This document shows positions 45,437 to 56,925 of a stretch of 64,000 bases of DNA, piece after piece. A model generated the notes under the pieces. The model was given only the letters and a program-made list of their open reading frames with translations, was not told where the DNA came from and made no database searches. Within the stretch, counting starts at the first letter, position 1, and each line of letters begins with the position of its first letter. The position numbers were made by a program, and so were the translations under genes. The stretch comes from Ilex aquifolium. Its lineage: Eukaryota; Streptophyta; Magnoliopsida; Aquifoliales; Aquifoliaceae. The stretch is taken from the NCBI GenBank assembly GCA_951799425.1, contig OX637397.1, positions 22,102,564-22,166,563 of the forward strand, read 5' to 3'.

Positions 45437-45742
45437 CTTCAAATACAAGAGGTTGGCGAGCGACTTCTTCATATATAAAATCTCCAACTTTTTTCATAGC
45501 CATTCGGCTTTGCCTTCATCGACAAACTCACGAAGAACTTCATCAGCAAGAGACAACTGAATTGCACTGTGTGCTTTTTCTTCAATATCCGCAACTTTAG
45601 TCTGATCTATCTCCTTGGATAGAGATCCATCAATGACCTTTGCCAAACCTAGCTGACGAAACAATGCCTTCATTTTGATATGCCATAAACTGAAATTTTT
45701 CTGACCATCAAAACTTTCTATCTCGAATTTTGTTGTAGCCAT
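45437..45742 (-). pseudogene. Copia-1 gag N-terminus
   Basis: MATTKFEIESFDGQKNFSLW, KALFRQLGLAKVIDG, SAIQLSLADEVLREF: the first ~85-100 residues of a copia Gag, 29 bases from the LTR. The frame runs on to about 45437 (SLANLLYLK), where it joins the RT connector directly. The rest of gag, protease and integrase were lost by deletion. Confidence 0.88.
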
Positions 45743-45755
45743 CCCAAAACCAGTA

Positions 45756-45767
45756 GCTCTGATACCA
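45756..45767 (-). promoter_or_regulatory. Copia-1 primer-binding site
   Basis: Minus strand TGGTATCAGAGC, the initiator-Met tRNA complement, three bases from the 5' LTR end. Confidence 0.92.
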
Positions 45768-47154
45768 ATTTGTTATGAACAAAAGGTGCAAACAAATAAT
45801 CAAAATGAAATAGAAAAATATAGAACACAAATTTACGTGGTTCGGCTCAACAAGCAAGCCTACGTCCATGACAAAATATAGCGGTAAGATTTCACTATTA
45901 AAGGTTGGAGATTACAAAGTTCCCGAAACAAATCAATGACAGAACTATAATTGCTCTATAACTATTATAAAATTAATAGTTCCCAAAATCTCTTTTCCAA
46001 TAAAAATTGTGTTCCCAAAGAAGAACCAAAACAAATAGAGCAAATCCCAAATTGTAAAACGAACTCTTCATGTCGTCGTCATTCCACGTCAAAAACGGAA
46101 CCCGTTGAAGACTTTTCTCCTTTGATAAAGCTTCTGGCATTAGTTATTAGGAATCCTATTCCATGTTGGACAAAAATTGCCTTGTCCCAATTAGTATTAA
46201 ACTAATATTATAATTGGATGAATAACTCTTCTCTAAATAGAATTCCTATTGGAGTGGAATTCAAATACAAGCCATAATTAACTTAATTAGATTAATTTGG
46301 TGTGTGTGTCATTCCTATAGGTTAGTGAACGAAAATAGGTGTCATCAATATTAAGTAGTACGAGACAAGAGTAATGGTGGTACCTACACTTAAAAAAAAG
46401 ACACTATTTGAGACAGCATAGTGCTACTGCAAAAAGTATATTTGCCACCGCAAATACTTTTTGTGGAAGACATGCAGTGGCATTGAATAGCTGTATAAAA
46501 TGGGGCCACAAAAAGTATTTTGGGTGGCAAATAAACGTTGCAAAAAGTAATTGAGGCTACCAAAAACACCGACACAAAAAGTTCATTTTTTTGGGTAGTA
46601 TTTACAACAGTTTATTAGCTGTTGCTAATAACATTTATTTTTGATGCACGCGGGAAAAAGCATTTGCAACAGGTCTAGTGCAGCTGCAAATAAGTTTTTT
46701 TTTTTTTAAATCTGCTTCATAATCATTAATTAGGTGTATTGTATCATCTGCCACCCACATGACTATATCTACATTTCCATCACAAGAATTTCAAATACTA
46801 ATCACACTCAAATAATCCATTCACTATGATGCCCCAAAATTCGGGGGTAATTTCTCAACCCGTTGATCACTCATGAACCCGCGGAAGTACCCGTGAATGC
46901 CGCATAACCCAACACCACATCATCACATCCCCTTCACTGGGATCGTAACCAAACAGAGTTTGGGCAAAGTCTTCCTTGTACCAGAGCACCCCTAAACGCA
47001 TAACCTGTGCAATACCAAACACTTGACCATTCTAAGGTTCACCCCATCAATTTGGACTTAATGTTTGACCAATTCCATTATTTAAGTAAGAGGGCTCAAG
47101 ATATGAAGACTTGGTAGAGTTATATTTAAATTACTTGAAAATTTTGGAAGAGGT

Positions 47155-47465
47155 ACCGGTACCTCTTACTGGTACCTAAGCCTTCTGTCTGCCAGGTCCC
47201 TTCCATTTGTTAGGTACCGGTACTTAGTCACTCAAGTAACGGTACCTGAGCCCATTGTTTGCTAGGTACAAGTACCTACATGTCGTGATACCAGTACCTG
47301 AGCCCACTGTCTATCAAGGTACCGATACCTTAAACATTGGTACCGGTACCTGAGCCCACTAAAATGCAGGTACTGGTACCCGTAAGTCTAGGTACTGGTA
47401 CCTGGGCCATCCAACAGCGTGGTACCGGTACTTAATCACTTAGGTACCGATACATGGGCCCATAT
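47155..47465. repeat. GGTACCGGTACC palindrome array in LTR B3
   Basis: About twelve units: GGTACCGGTACC (several, perfect), GGTACTGGTACC, GGTACAAGTACC, GATACCAGTACC. The linkers are 'TGAGCCCACT' and similar, partly shared with B2. It lies at the same LTR position as the arrays in B1 and B2. Confidence 0.9.
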
Positions 47466-48954
47466 TTTTTCCAATTATTTCCAATCTTCAACCTTTAACC
47501 ATCCAATCTCTTCTCATACACATTTATACATTCATATATACAAATTCTAGTCCATAAGAGTTTATTACATGATCCTTTGTACAATTTCTCAAGTTCAATT
47601 CAAATTACATATTTGATTACAAAATGTAATTTAAAAGCGACATGCCAGATTTTTCATCAACAAGGGTTCAAGTGAGGGCCGTCCACCAACGCTTGTCCCG
47701 CACCTGAAATGTTGTCCCCATAAGGGGTGATCTACACTCAATAAGGTATCTCCTAAGGAGGCTACTCCCCAACTTAGATGCATATAAAATGTCACATGCA
47801 ATTCATCACATAAACCATTCAAAAACATACAATTCATAAATGAATACCACAATACCATGCTATGTCATGCGATGAGACTCACACATGCAATACAACCCGA
47901 GCCCTCCACCGAATCCCATTACATATGTCATGTCATGTGTATGTATCCGGGCATTCCCAGCCTCCACCATTGATGTTACACATACAATGACCATTTATAA
48001 ATCCCATGTCTTTCTTAGGGTGGGTATTTATGGACTTCCACCAATGGGTACCCAACCGACACGACATCTATGGGCTTCCACCAACGGCTTCGTGTAACGC
48101 CGACACACTTTATGGACTCAATACCAACAGAAGTGCGTATTCAAAATCACTGGGTCTTGCACCCGATGGATAGTCTAGCCCTCTTTGCTAACCCCGACCC
48201 TAGTTTTCACTGCAACTCGTGTGACTTAGTCTAACCTAGACCCAACTTTCCCGAGCCCACATACCAACCCACCAAGGATGGTATTTGATCAAATTATGCA
48301 CACACCCACACACATGTCGAAATACCCATGAATGCGATGTTTCTCGTGCATTTGCAAATGTAGCGTACCCTTGCAATTACCAAAGCATGTTCAACATATC
48401 ATGAACATATTAAGAACATATTCCATCTCAATCAACATTTCCAAAATTGTCAATTATATCATATGCATATAATCACAATTCAAAATATCACCAAGCATGT
48501 TATCTCATTCTCATTCAAATAACATACTTAAATCATTCCTAGGAATTTTATCAAACACCTATAAGACACATAATTTATGTAAACAAATAGCGTGCCCAAT
48601 TTAACACATTTCTTCATGAAATTACAAACAAGAAATTTCAACAAACTCAATTCATGCTAGAATTGATTTTATCCATTCATATACCATTTCCTATACTATA
48701 GTTACACTAGGAGTATATTTAGATAAGAGATTTCATTTCTAATCATGCTACCCATTCCATATACAACCATAGGTTGAAAATAAACCTAATTAGGAAAAGA
48801 ACCCTACCTTTTGAAGCGTAATACACGTAGTAGAAACTCCATGAAACCCAACTCAAGTCTCAAAGCCTTGCTTCCAACAATCCCATTCTCGAGGCGTTGG
48901 CGAAACTCGCGATCTTTGGTACCAACGTCTGAAGGAGAAAATCAGCTGAAACAT

Positions 48955-48988
48955 GGGGAAGAAAATCAGATTTTCTTCCCCTTTTATA
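48955..48988 (-). promoter_or_regulatory. TATA box and palindrome of LTR B3
   Basis: TATAAAAG on the minus strand (48981-48988) beside a perfect 27-nt palindrome with 13-bp arms GGGGAAGAAAATC around a central A (48955-48981). The arms are identical to B1, but the central base differs. Confidence 0.75.
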
Positions 48989-49639
48989 CTTTCCATTTGC
49001 TTGGTCTACATTAAGCCACACGTGCCTTTTTTATTTGATCCAATTTGATCTCAAATCAAGTAAATCTCGTCCTTTGTTATGTTCAATATATTTTATTTGA
49101 ACTAACTTTAAATTATTTTAAGTATTTCACAATTAAATACCTATCGCATTTATTTTTGTCACGTGACGTCCAATTGCATTGTAAAATGTGAAAAAGCTGA
49201 CTGTCTTTGAATTCAATGAAAATTGATTGGGTAACTAGATTTTGCGAGACGAATCCAACAATGAGATCTGTTTTGTCATCCAAATTCTAGAAAAATTCGA
49301 GTTTTCAACTTGTGTCATAACGACTAATTACCATTTTACTTTTCACAATTAAAATTTTAAATTTTCCCGGGTTTTACATTCACCTCCAAATATAAACACT
49401 AAACCAAAATATTTTGATATCCTCCGAAAACCATCACTTAGAAAAAAGATTTTAAAATTCTTGAAGTACATTGTTGATCCCGAAATACAAAAAAAAAAAA
49501 ATGACAAAAAATTTATAAGGTTCAATGTTTCTCCGCATTTGTATAAATTAAAATGATAAAAAAGACTAAGGTCTTCTAGGAACTGCCTACTCTTGTAAAA
49601 AAAAAAAAAAAGTTTCGTTAATATATATAGTACCAAAAT

Positions 49640-49904
49640 AAACATATGAATATATGTGTAAAGAATTAAAAGAAGTTGAACAAACATTGAGAAATGACCA
49701 AGCAATATTTCCATGAACAATATGTCCAACTGTTTTGACTCCTTGATGAGGTCTCATCAAACACGTCATAGTGTCAATTACTTTTTCCACAAATACTTTC
49801 CAAAAATTTGATCCCAATGATATTCCATCCACCTGTGCCAATGGGTTCACACTAACAACAATACCCTCAACCAACGTGCGTTTTAGAATTTTGGAACTTA
49901 ACAA
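49640..49904 (-). pseudogene. CACTA-associated ORF fragment (Ptta/En/Spm type)
   Basis: VEGIVVSVNPLAQVDGISLG, NFWKVFVEKVIDTMTCL, VGHIVHGNIAWSF: this matches the C-terminal domain often seen in plant En/Spm-type proteins (G..VST.P...V..VPLGP......V......L.RP......G.A.G..IAWP). It is only about 85 residues and has no start. It supports the CACTA assignment made from the ends. Confidence 0.65.
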
Positions 49905-50811
49905 ATCTACTTTTGTTCCAACCTACAACAATATACACAATTCTTCAACAAAGAATTATTACAATCATCACTATTTATATCATTTAATGTATACTTCACA
50001 TTAATTTGCACAAGTTGTATTGTAAACAAAATAAACATATACCTCCAGACTAACTACGTCACGTTCCCTCCTTCCCTTATTCTTTTTAGTAGTGCAAATC
50101 TATATAAAATATTCATAACATCAAATTATTGTTTTCACTAGCAGTAACTCGTGCAATATGTGAATTTAATTGGGACGTATGGTGAAACAATAGGAGTCCT
50201 ATGAATTATATTTTATACAAATGGTCATAGTGGACAATCTAAAAATAATTAGTAGCAACTTCACAACAAACTTGAAGACAACTAAGCACATGACCTGATT
50301 AAAAACGATTTTCGAGTGGTTCTTGTACCAAACCCTTAACATTAGGCGTTTAGAAATAACAAAACAACCAAGTTAGACAAACCAATATCAGGCCCGAAAG
50401 AACCCCATTCGCAACTGATCGTACAACCATCGTATATAGTTACTAAAACAAATTAACTATTTATGACGATAAAACAATGCTGTCCCAAATACTCCGCCTC
50501 AAAAATCACTTTTTTTTTTTATTTTGCTAAATTCTCCAAGTGGTGGAGAAAATGTGTCTTAATATTTTATTGATTACAAGAGCAAGTAGAGGTAGTGGTA
50601 CTTTAATGTAATAGTAGGAGTTATATGTATGATCTATGTAAACAGGGTATGTGACCTAATGTTAGAATTAAGTAGAGTTGTGCAGAAGTTGAAAATTCAA
50701 AATTAAGTATGTGTTTTGTATCAATTTGAATGAAAAATTATTTTTTTCGTTGAGTGTTCATATCATCCTCTACTTCCTTCTATTTTCTTTGTTGCCTTAT
50801 TGACTCTAGTA

Positions 50812-52051
50812 AATTGGTATCAAAGCAATTTTTCAACCAAAGTAATATTGGAGTAATTCTACCAAATTGGTTTAGAGCCAGCTTTTGATCTTGGAAGTCT
50901 AGATAGTTCATTATCAAAATCCAATACGATCGTTAAAGCCTTGATAGGTCATTATGATTATGGTGATCATGGAAGATTCACCAAATATTTATTTTTTGGT
51001 GTGAAAAAAGGATGTTACCAAATTACAAGAGACTGAAGATTACTCTTCTTTTTTATCTGAAATCATGTGATTTATGGGATGTGATTGAAAAAAAAGCCAA
51101 GGGGAGGCTTGCCTAGAAGAGTCTGGGAGAAGAAAGAGGAAAGCACACTCAGAATTGTCAAGAAGGTGATTCATCCCGAAATTTGGAAGCATGTGGGAAA
51201 TTTAAGATTAGCGCATGTATGTGTGGAAGATGATTGAAGGTGTAGTATTAAAACATGAAAGTGAGTTTCTACCCAAGGAGAATTAGGTACAATGCTTTGA
51301 AGAAGATGAGTATGTAAAAGAAGAGTGTGATTTTGAAGACACATGAATGTAGGATCAAGAAGAACATCATCTTGATGAAGTCAAAAAAGTTGAGGAAATC
51401 AAAGATGAAGTTGAAGGTCAAGAGGCTAGAGAGGATGAAGAAAATTATGAAGTTGAAGAATTAATTCAAGAAATGGAAGAAAAGAAGTTTGTGAAGAACT
51501 TGACTTAAAGTTGAAAGAAATTGAGGAATTTGAAAGGTATGAATAAATCAAGTATCCTTACTTGGTTAAGGATGTTGTCAATGTATTTTATAAAGTAAGC
51601 ATTAAATATATTTTTTCAACTCATCATCAAAGTGAAGATTATCTTGTAAAAATTTTTGAGAATCATGTTGAAGGTTACAAATTTCTTGAAAATGACACTA
51701 ATTGTTACTTACAATTTGGTGCAAAGAATGTTTTGAGTGACACATGTTGAGTGAATATTGAGGAATTTTTCAATCCAAGAGACTTAGCACCAAGACAAAA
51801 TCAAGAAGTTTGAGAAAAAAGAAGGTCAATGCACAAGGGCCAAGAAGAAAATTCACAAAATAAAGATGATTTGTCAGTGTAAGAAAATTCATCATAAGCC
51901 CTACATCGCAAAGGAGATGACATTGAAAATTCTTACAATTGAAGGTGGTACTTAAGTCCATGAAGTTTTTAATAATTACATGAAGCCCCTCTATCAAGAA
52001 GTGATTTGCAAGATAAGAACTTGGAGGTGCAAAATCAAGTTTAATGGGTGG
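50812..52051 (+). pseudogene. Interior of element C
   Basis: After the primer site (50815-50826), a weak Gag-like phrase (LWDVIEKK, about 51070) and a long lysine/glutamate-rich decayed frame (about 51240-51540). An open piece at 51562-51750 (DVVNVFYKVSIKYIFSTHHQ) is of unknown nature. No protease, RT or integrase. Confidence 0.55.
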
Positions 52052-52500
52052 TGTTTGAAAATAAACTTGATTTAAGAGTTTTATTGTATTAATTTGGTGT
52101 GTGTTAATGCTATAAAGGTTAGTGGAAGAAAACATGTGTCACCAATACTTAAATAGTGGGAGAAAAGAGTAATGGTGGTACGTAAATTGTCCAAGTATTG
52201 GAGAAAATGCGTCTTAATGTTTTAGTGGTTACAAGGGCAAGTAGAGGTAATGTTACTCTAATGTAATATTAGGAGTTATACGTATGATCTATATAAATAG
52301 GGTATGTGACCTAGTGCTAGAAGTAAGTAGAAGTTGAAAGACCAAATTGAGTGTGTTTTGTATCAACTTGAATGAAAAATTATTTTCTTCATTGAGTATT
52401 CATATCATCCTCTACGTCCTTCCATTTTTTTTTGTAGTATTTTTTACTCCAACAAAGTGGTATCAGGGTGATTTTTCAACAAAAGTAATATTTAAGTAGT
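52052..52500 (+). repeat. Element C 3' LTR followed by a second primer-site copy
   Basis: The LTR (52052-52454) is followed not by a TSD but by AAGTGGTATCAGGGTG and then TTTTTCAACAAAAGTAATAT, matching what follows the 5' LTR (AATTGGTATCAAAGC, then TTTTTCAACCAAAGTAATAT). The match fades near 52500. Confidence 0.75.
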
Positions 52501-52571
52501 TCCAACATTGTCAACTAGCCTTGTGGCATTATCTTTACAAGTTGTTAAAGTCAATTTTGTCTACTCATCAG

Positions 52572-52679
52572 AATATAAAGTTTCTTTTACATTTTCGACA
52601 CATGTTTAAGCCTCCAAAGGTGAAATGCTTCTATCCCAATGTTGATGTCTATGGGAACAATTGCTTTGACATCCTTCAG
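52572..52679 (+). pseudogene. Captured exon fragment of an E2 ubiquitin-conjugating enzyme
   Basis: A 108-nt exon-like segment bounded by TCATCAG| and |GTGAAT, i.e. splice-like borders. It reads EYKVSFTFST, one frame change, then FKPPKVKCFYPNVDVYGNN, CFDILQ. This matches the E2 core around the active site (PFKPPKV...HPNVDVYGNICLDILQ), closest in wording to the UBC19/20 (UBE2C-like) type. The catalytic-position Cys is kept, but the HPN motif is YPN and the fragment is short. It sits between element C and the copia-2 5' LTR. The retained intron-like flanks point to DNA-level capture or the remains of a former gene. Confidence 0.72.
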
Positions 52680-52742
52680 GTGAATATTATTATTAATGCT
52701 CTGCCTATGTAATATAATTTATTTGAGCAATGCTATTAATAA

Positions 52743-52936
52743 TGTGATAACACCAAATGATTGTACATAATCTCTTATTCTTAGGATTTCAAATATTCTA
52801 GAGTCCTAGTCTATCTAGTATAACAATTCTTATCCATTGTAAAATCAAATACCTATACATTGGATATTAATACAGGACCTATTCCCATCTATTGGTCAAT
52901 GCTTTCAACCACATTCAAAATGTTTGTTTACTATCA
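52743..52936 (+). repeat. Probable copia-2 5' LTR
   Basis: TG...CA ends. Inner phrases such as TGATTGTACATAATC are usual for short copia LTRs, and the primer site follows directly. No partner LTR is present, so the start is approximate. Confidence 0.55.
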
Positions 52937-53021
52937 TGGTATTAGAGCCATAGAACATAGAATCTCTGCAAATTTTATTATTTTTATTTCCCACTACCTG
53001 GCTTCTTCGACTCAGCCCACT

Positions 53022-53960
53022 ATGTTTCCATTAACAAACATCAACAACTTCGTTTCCTTTAAGCTTGACGGAAATAATTACCTACTTTGGTGTGATCAAA
53101 TTGAATCAATTTTCATAAGTGCTGAACTTCTTGACTTCATTGACGGAACGTCCCTTCCTCCACCGCGCACTATCAACTCATCCTCTGGCACAAATCCGAT
53201 CAATTTTTGAAAACTTGCATCAACGCGACTTTGACGGAATCATTATCTTCTCAATTACTTGGCCTCAAAACTGCCAAAGAAGCATGGGATGCTCTTGAGG
53301 CCCTATATCAACAACAATCCACAACTCGGAAGTCTTACCTCCTCAAAGACCTTCAAAGGGTCATAAAAGGCAATGACACAATTTCTAATTACCTTCATCA
53401 CGTGAAATCTTTTTCAAATTCTCTCGCGGCAATAAACGAACATATCAAGGACTTAGACTTAGTTCACTACACTTTGAATGGTTTGGGTTCCGAATACTGT
53501 CCGTGTGTTACTACCATTGAACATTGTCACCCACCCATTCAATTTTTAGAACTTCGCTCTAGTCTTCTTGTCCGTGAACATGGTTTGAATCGCGGTTTTG
53601 GCCCCTCACAACTGCTTGCTGTTGCTCCTACTACTGCCTTTCATACCGTTACTGCCCTTTCCTCACATGGCTTTGCATGCTTTAATCACAAAAACAACAA
53701 GCAGAAGCACCTTAGTCCAGCTCCAAATTTTGTCCAGCGACCAGAAAATTTCTCTTCATCTTCATCTGTTGCGGCATCTTCTTTCCCAACAACCCTTCAA
53801 TTCACCACACCACCATTTCCCTCATTCAACTGGCCACATACTCCTTCATCTTATGGGTATACCTCACTATAATTTCATGATCGTTCTCCTCTCAAATGCC
53901 AAATTTGTTCCAAAACAGGTCATGCTACAAACAAGTGCAGATTTAGCTACTTTCCTAGCC
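53022..53960 (+). pseudogene. Copia-2 gag
   Basis: MFPLTNINNFVSFKLDGNNY, LLWCDQIESIFISAELLDFI, DGTSLPP, then after a stop at 53208 AWDALEALYQQQSTTRKSYL, LKDLQRVIKGNDTISNYLHH, DLVHYTLNGLGSEYCPCVTT. This is the retrofit-type copia capsid region. It continues as a Ser/Pro-rich tail with a decayed zinc-knuckle region (CQICSKTGHATNKC, about 53900). Confidence 0.9.
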
Positions 53961-54045
53961 GAAATTGCAATGCCCAACATCTTCAACAAGCCTTCTCAGG
54001 TCTTCAATTACCCATGGCGACCACTGATCCTAGGATTACTACTGA

Positions 54046-55320
54046 TTGCAACTAGATTCCTGACTCGGGAGCGACTTCTCATATGACTTTTGATCCCGCG
54101 TTCCTTCACCAGTCCACCAATTACTCTGGTTCCGATAAGGTTTATGTGGGTGATGGTAAGGCTCTATCTATTTCTCATATTGGCTCTAGTACACTTTCCA
54201 CGCCCATGAAAGAATTATGGCTTCCCAATACTTTGGTTGTTCCGGATATAACTCAAAATTTATTATTTATTTCAAAGCTAACTCGTGATAATAATTGTAC
54301 TGTTGAATTCTTTCCATGGGTTTTATGTGTCAAGTATCTTCCATCTAGGATGATAATCATGAAGGGTCAACTGCGCAGTGACTTATATTCTCTTCCGGCA
54401 TCCATACCACCATCCCTCAATAATAATGTGGCATTGGTTGGCAACACCCAGCTTCCAAGACATGTTTGGCATCGCCGCTTGGGACACCTGTCTGCCTGAA
54501 CTCTAGCTACTTTGGGTGAGACTTTGCATTTTTCTACGTTCTGGCAAGTAAATAATGTTTGTGAGTCATGCCAATTGGCTCAAAGTCACAAGTTACCTTT
54601 TAAACGATCAAGTCGTTTAACTTTTTTTCCTATGGAACTAGTTCACTATGATGTTTGAGGACCTTCCCCGACGAATTCTATTTATGGATTTTACTATTAC
54701 ATTCTATTTGTAGATGACTATAGTCATTTCTCATGGATCTATCTTATGCATGTTAAATCGGATGCCTTGAATTATTTTTGCTTGTTTAAAAATATGGCAG
54801 AAAATTTATTTTCAGTCACTATCAAATACTTCCAATGTGATGACGCTCTTGAACTAACTCAAGCTTATTTCCAAAATTTCTTGGCTGAATGTGGAATGAT
54901 ATATCAGATTGTTTGTCCTCACACTCAGGAACAAAGTGGTGTCGCCGAACGGAAATACCGTCATATCACTGAAATGAGACTTGTAGTATTATTTGATTCT
55001 CATATACCTAAGCGGTACTAGATCGAGGCTTTCTCTACTGCCATATTCCTTATCAATTAGCTACCCACTCCGATTCTTCATCATCGATCACTATATAAGT
55101 TGCTATTTTCTGCTCAACCAGACTATACTTTCTTGTGGGTTTTTAGTTGCTAGTGCTATCCATGTCTTCGACCCTATCGTCAAGATAAATTAAGTCGCAA
55201 ATTTGTTGCTTGTGTGTTTATTGGCTACAATGATTTTCACAAAGGCTATCGTTGCCTTGATCCACGCATAGGACGAGTTTATCTTTCTCGACATGTAATT
55301 TTTGATGAAAACTGATACCC
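54046..55320 (+). pseudogene. Copia-2 protease and integrase
   Basis: Protease motif DSGATSHMT at 54062-54088. Then GAG-pre-integrase HVWHRRLGHLS with a following CESCQLAQSHKLPF, giving the HHCC zinc site. Integrase core: FVDDYSHFSWIYL, then FQCDDALELTQAYFQNFLAE, VCPHTQEQSGVAERKYRHI. Acidic triad positions are present, but stops occur near 54499, 54657 and 55020, and the frame shifts repeatedly to 55320. Confidence 0.87.
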
Positions 55321-55645
55321 ACTTGCAATGACTGCAAATGATGTGCATACTTCATCACCAGCTCAGCCTTCCGCAGCCACTACTTCATTACCTATACAAC
55401 ATCCAACAGGTCCTTTACAATATCCAACAGCCATCCCTCAATTAGGTTCTGTTATTGCACCACTTTCTCCATCATTGGGGGCACCATTGGCAGCAACACT
55501 TGCTGCTCCATCTCTCACTAAATCTTTTTTATTGCAGCCCACTCCTTCACTTCAGTCCACTACCAGCACCAATGCTTCATCACATTCTAACAGCAAAACA
55601 TCACAATAAATCTCTATTACACAAACGTCCCACCCTAATCATCCA

Positions 55646-56925
55646 ATGATTACTCACAGTCGCGATGGAACTCGAAAACCCAAAGTCTTGCTGGCCACAA
55701 AGCATCCCATTCTACATGCCTTTCTTACTACTTTGAATGCCAATACTCCTTCCAAACCCACTTCATATCGTCAAGCTTCTCAAGATTCCAACTGGGTATC
55801 TACCATGATCACAGAATATGAAGCTCTATTGCGAAACAACACTTGGACTCTAGTTCCATTTCAACCCCAAATGAATGTTATGGGGTTTAAATGGATTTAC
55901 CAGATCAAATCCCGCAGTGATGGTTCTCTTGAATGCGCCCAAGGTTTCACTCAACATCCTAGGATCGAGTTCACCGATACCTTCAGTCATGTTGTAAAGT
56001 CGGCCACCATTCGTACCGTACTTAGGTTGGCAGTCTCCAATCATTGGTCGATCCGTCAACTTGATGTTCACAATGCTTTCCTTGATGGTGTTCCTACCAA
56101 GGAAGTGTACATGCAGCAACCACCGGGCTTTGTCAACTCCTCTCATCCATCCCATGTTTGTTGGCTCCACAAATCCATTTATGGACTTCAGCAAGCACCA
56201 CGGGCTTGGTTTCAGCGCTTTGGTACATTTCTCCTTACAATGGGTTTTTGTCGAAGTTGTGCCGATACCTTTATGTTTGTCCTTTGGACCTCACATAGTA
56301 TATTGGTTCTTCTTTTATATGTTGATGGCATTATAGTTACTGGTGATACACTCTCCATGATCACCAAGTTTCTGTCCAAGCTTGGTCATGAGTTTGCAAT
56401 GAAGGATTTAGGGGATTTGCATTACTTTTTGGGTCTTGAGGCTACTCGAACATCGTTTGGTCTTACTTTAACATAGAACAAATACACACTTGATCTATTG
56501 AAACGAGCTGGTATGACTGGTTGCAAACCATGATCTATGCCTATATCCTCAAGTTCAAAGATGTCTCCATCAAATGGTGATCCTGTTCCCAATCCCTCAA
56601 CGTATTGACAACTTGTTGGGGCTCTTCAATATCTCACCATGTCCCGTCTTGATTTATGCTATTCTGTTAACCAAGTTTGTCAATTTCTTCATTCCCCAAC
56701 TACTGAGCATCTCCAGGCTGTCAAGCGTATTATTCGCTACATCAAAGACCTCCCCGTCTACCCAGGATCACTCTCGTCCCTTACTGTTTTCGCTGATGTT
56801 GGTTGGGTTGGATGTCCTACCACTCTTTAGGTCCCAACCTTGTGTCATGGACGTTAAAGAAGCAACTTGCTGTTTCATGATCTAGCACAAAAGCCGAATA
56901 TAAAGCTTTGGCAATCACCACTTCT
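55646..56925 (+). pseudogene. Copia-2 reverse transcriptase and RNase H
   Basis: TWTLVPFQPQMNVMGFKWIY, FTDTFSHVVKSATIRTVLRL, LDVHNAFLDGVPTKEVYMQQ, KSIYGLQQAPRAWFQRF, LLLYVDGIIVTGD, FAMKDLGDLHYFLGLE, then after frame breaks RIIRYIKDLPVYPGS and SSTKAEYKALAI. The catalytic box is YVDG, so the second aspartate is replaced by glycine. The RNase H is cut at about 56925. Confidence 0.92.

Larger units (their letters stand above)
41025..46274 (-). mobile_element. Deleted Ty1/copia element (copia-1)
   Basis: LTRs at 45771-46274 (5', 504 bp) and 41025-43925 (3', about 511 bp after removing the family A insertion), both TGTTATGAAC...CAAGCCA on the + strand. Perfect TSD TAATT (41020-41024, 46275-46279). 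The interior is only about 1.85 kb: a gag start fused to the second half of pol, with protease and integrase absent. It sits in the 5' LTR of element C. Confidence 0.93.
46825..49378 (-). mobile_element. Solo LTR, family B (copy B3)
   Basis: About 2554 bp, flanked by perfect TSD TTCAC (46820-46824, 49379-49383). The minus-strand end GGGGCATCATA has lost the terminal CA. Contains the GGTACCGGTACC array (47155-47465) and the TATA-palindrome unit (48955-48988). Inserted in the CACTA element. Confidence 0.92.
46387..50526 (-). mobile_element. Non-autonomous CACTA (En/Spm) element
   Basis: Flanked by the 3-bp duplication CTA (46384-46386, 50527-50529). The left end reads CACTTAAAAAAAAG...ATTTGAGACAGCAT. 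The right end in reverse complement reads CAAAATAAAA...ATTTGGGACAGCAT, so the inner parts of the terminal repeats agree. Subterminal sequence is full of TTTGC/GCAAA motifs, as usual for CACTA elements. Without the inner LTR (B3) it is about 1.58 kb. It retains an ORF1 piece at 49640-49904 but no transposase. It interrupts the 5' LTR of element C. Confidence 0.7.
40992..52454 (+). mobile_element. Non-autonomous LTR element C, heavily nested
   Basis: The 3' LTR is intact at 52052-52454 (TGTTTGAAAATAAAC...ACTCCAACA). The 5' LTR is in three pieces, 40992-41024, 46275-46386 and 50527-50811, split by the copia element (41025-46274) and the CACTA element (46387-50526). The primer site TGGTATCAAAGC is at 50815-50826, and a polypurine run GGGTGG precedes the 3' LTR. 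The interior (50812-52051) has only decayed, charged open pieces and a weak copia Gag-like phrase (LWDVIEKK). The LTRs have clearly diverged. Joining the 5' pieces restores collinearity with the 3' LTR, which validates both inner insertions. Confidence 0.8.

Noticed and set aside
45756-45767. tRNA-like sequence (also at 50815, 52937, 60280)
   Set aside because: These are 12-13-nt primer-binding sites beside LTRs, not tRNA genes. No tRNA cloverleaf was found in the window.
47155-47465. CRISPR-like array of regularly spaced palindromic repeats
   Set aside because: Units are 12 bp with irregular 10-30 bp linkers, inside a plant LTR. No cas genes, and the organism is a eukaryote.
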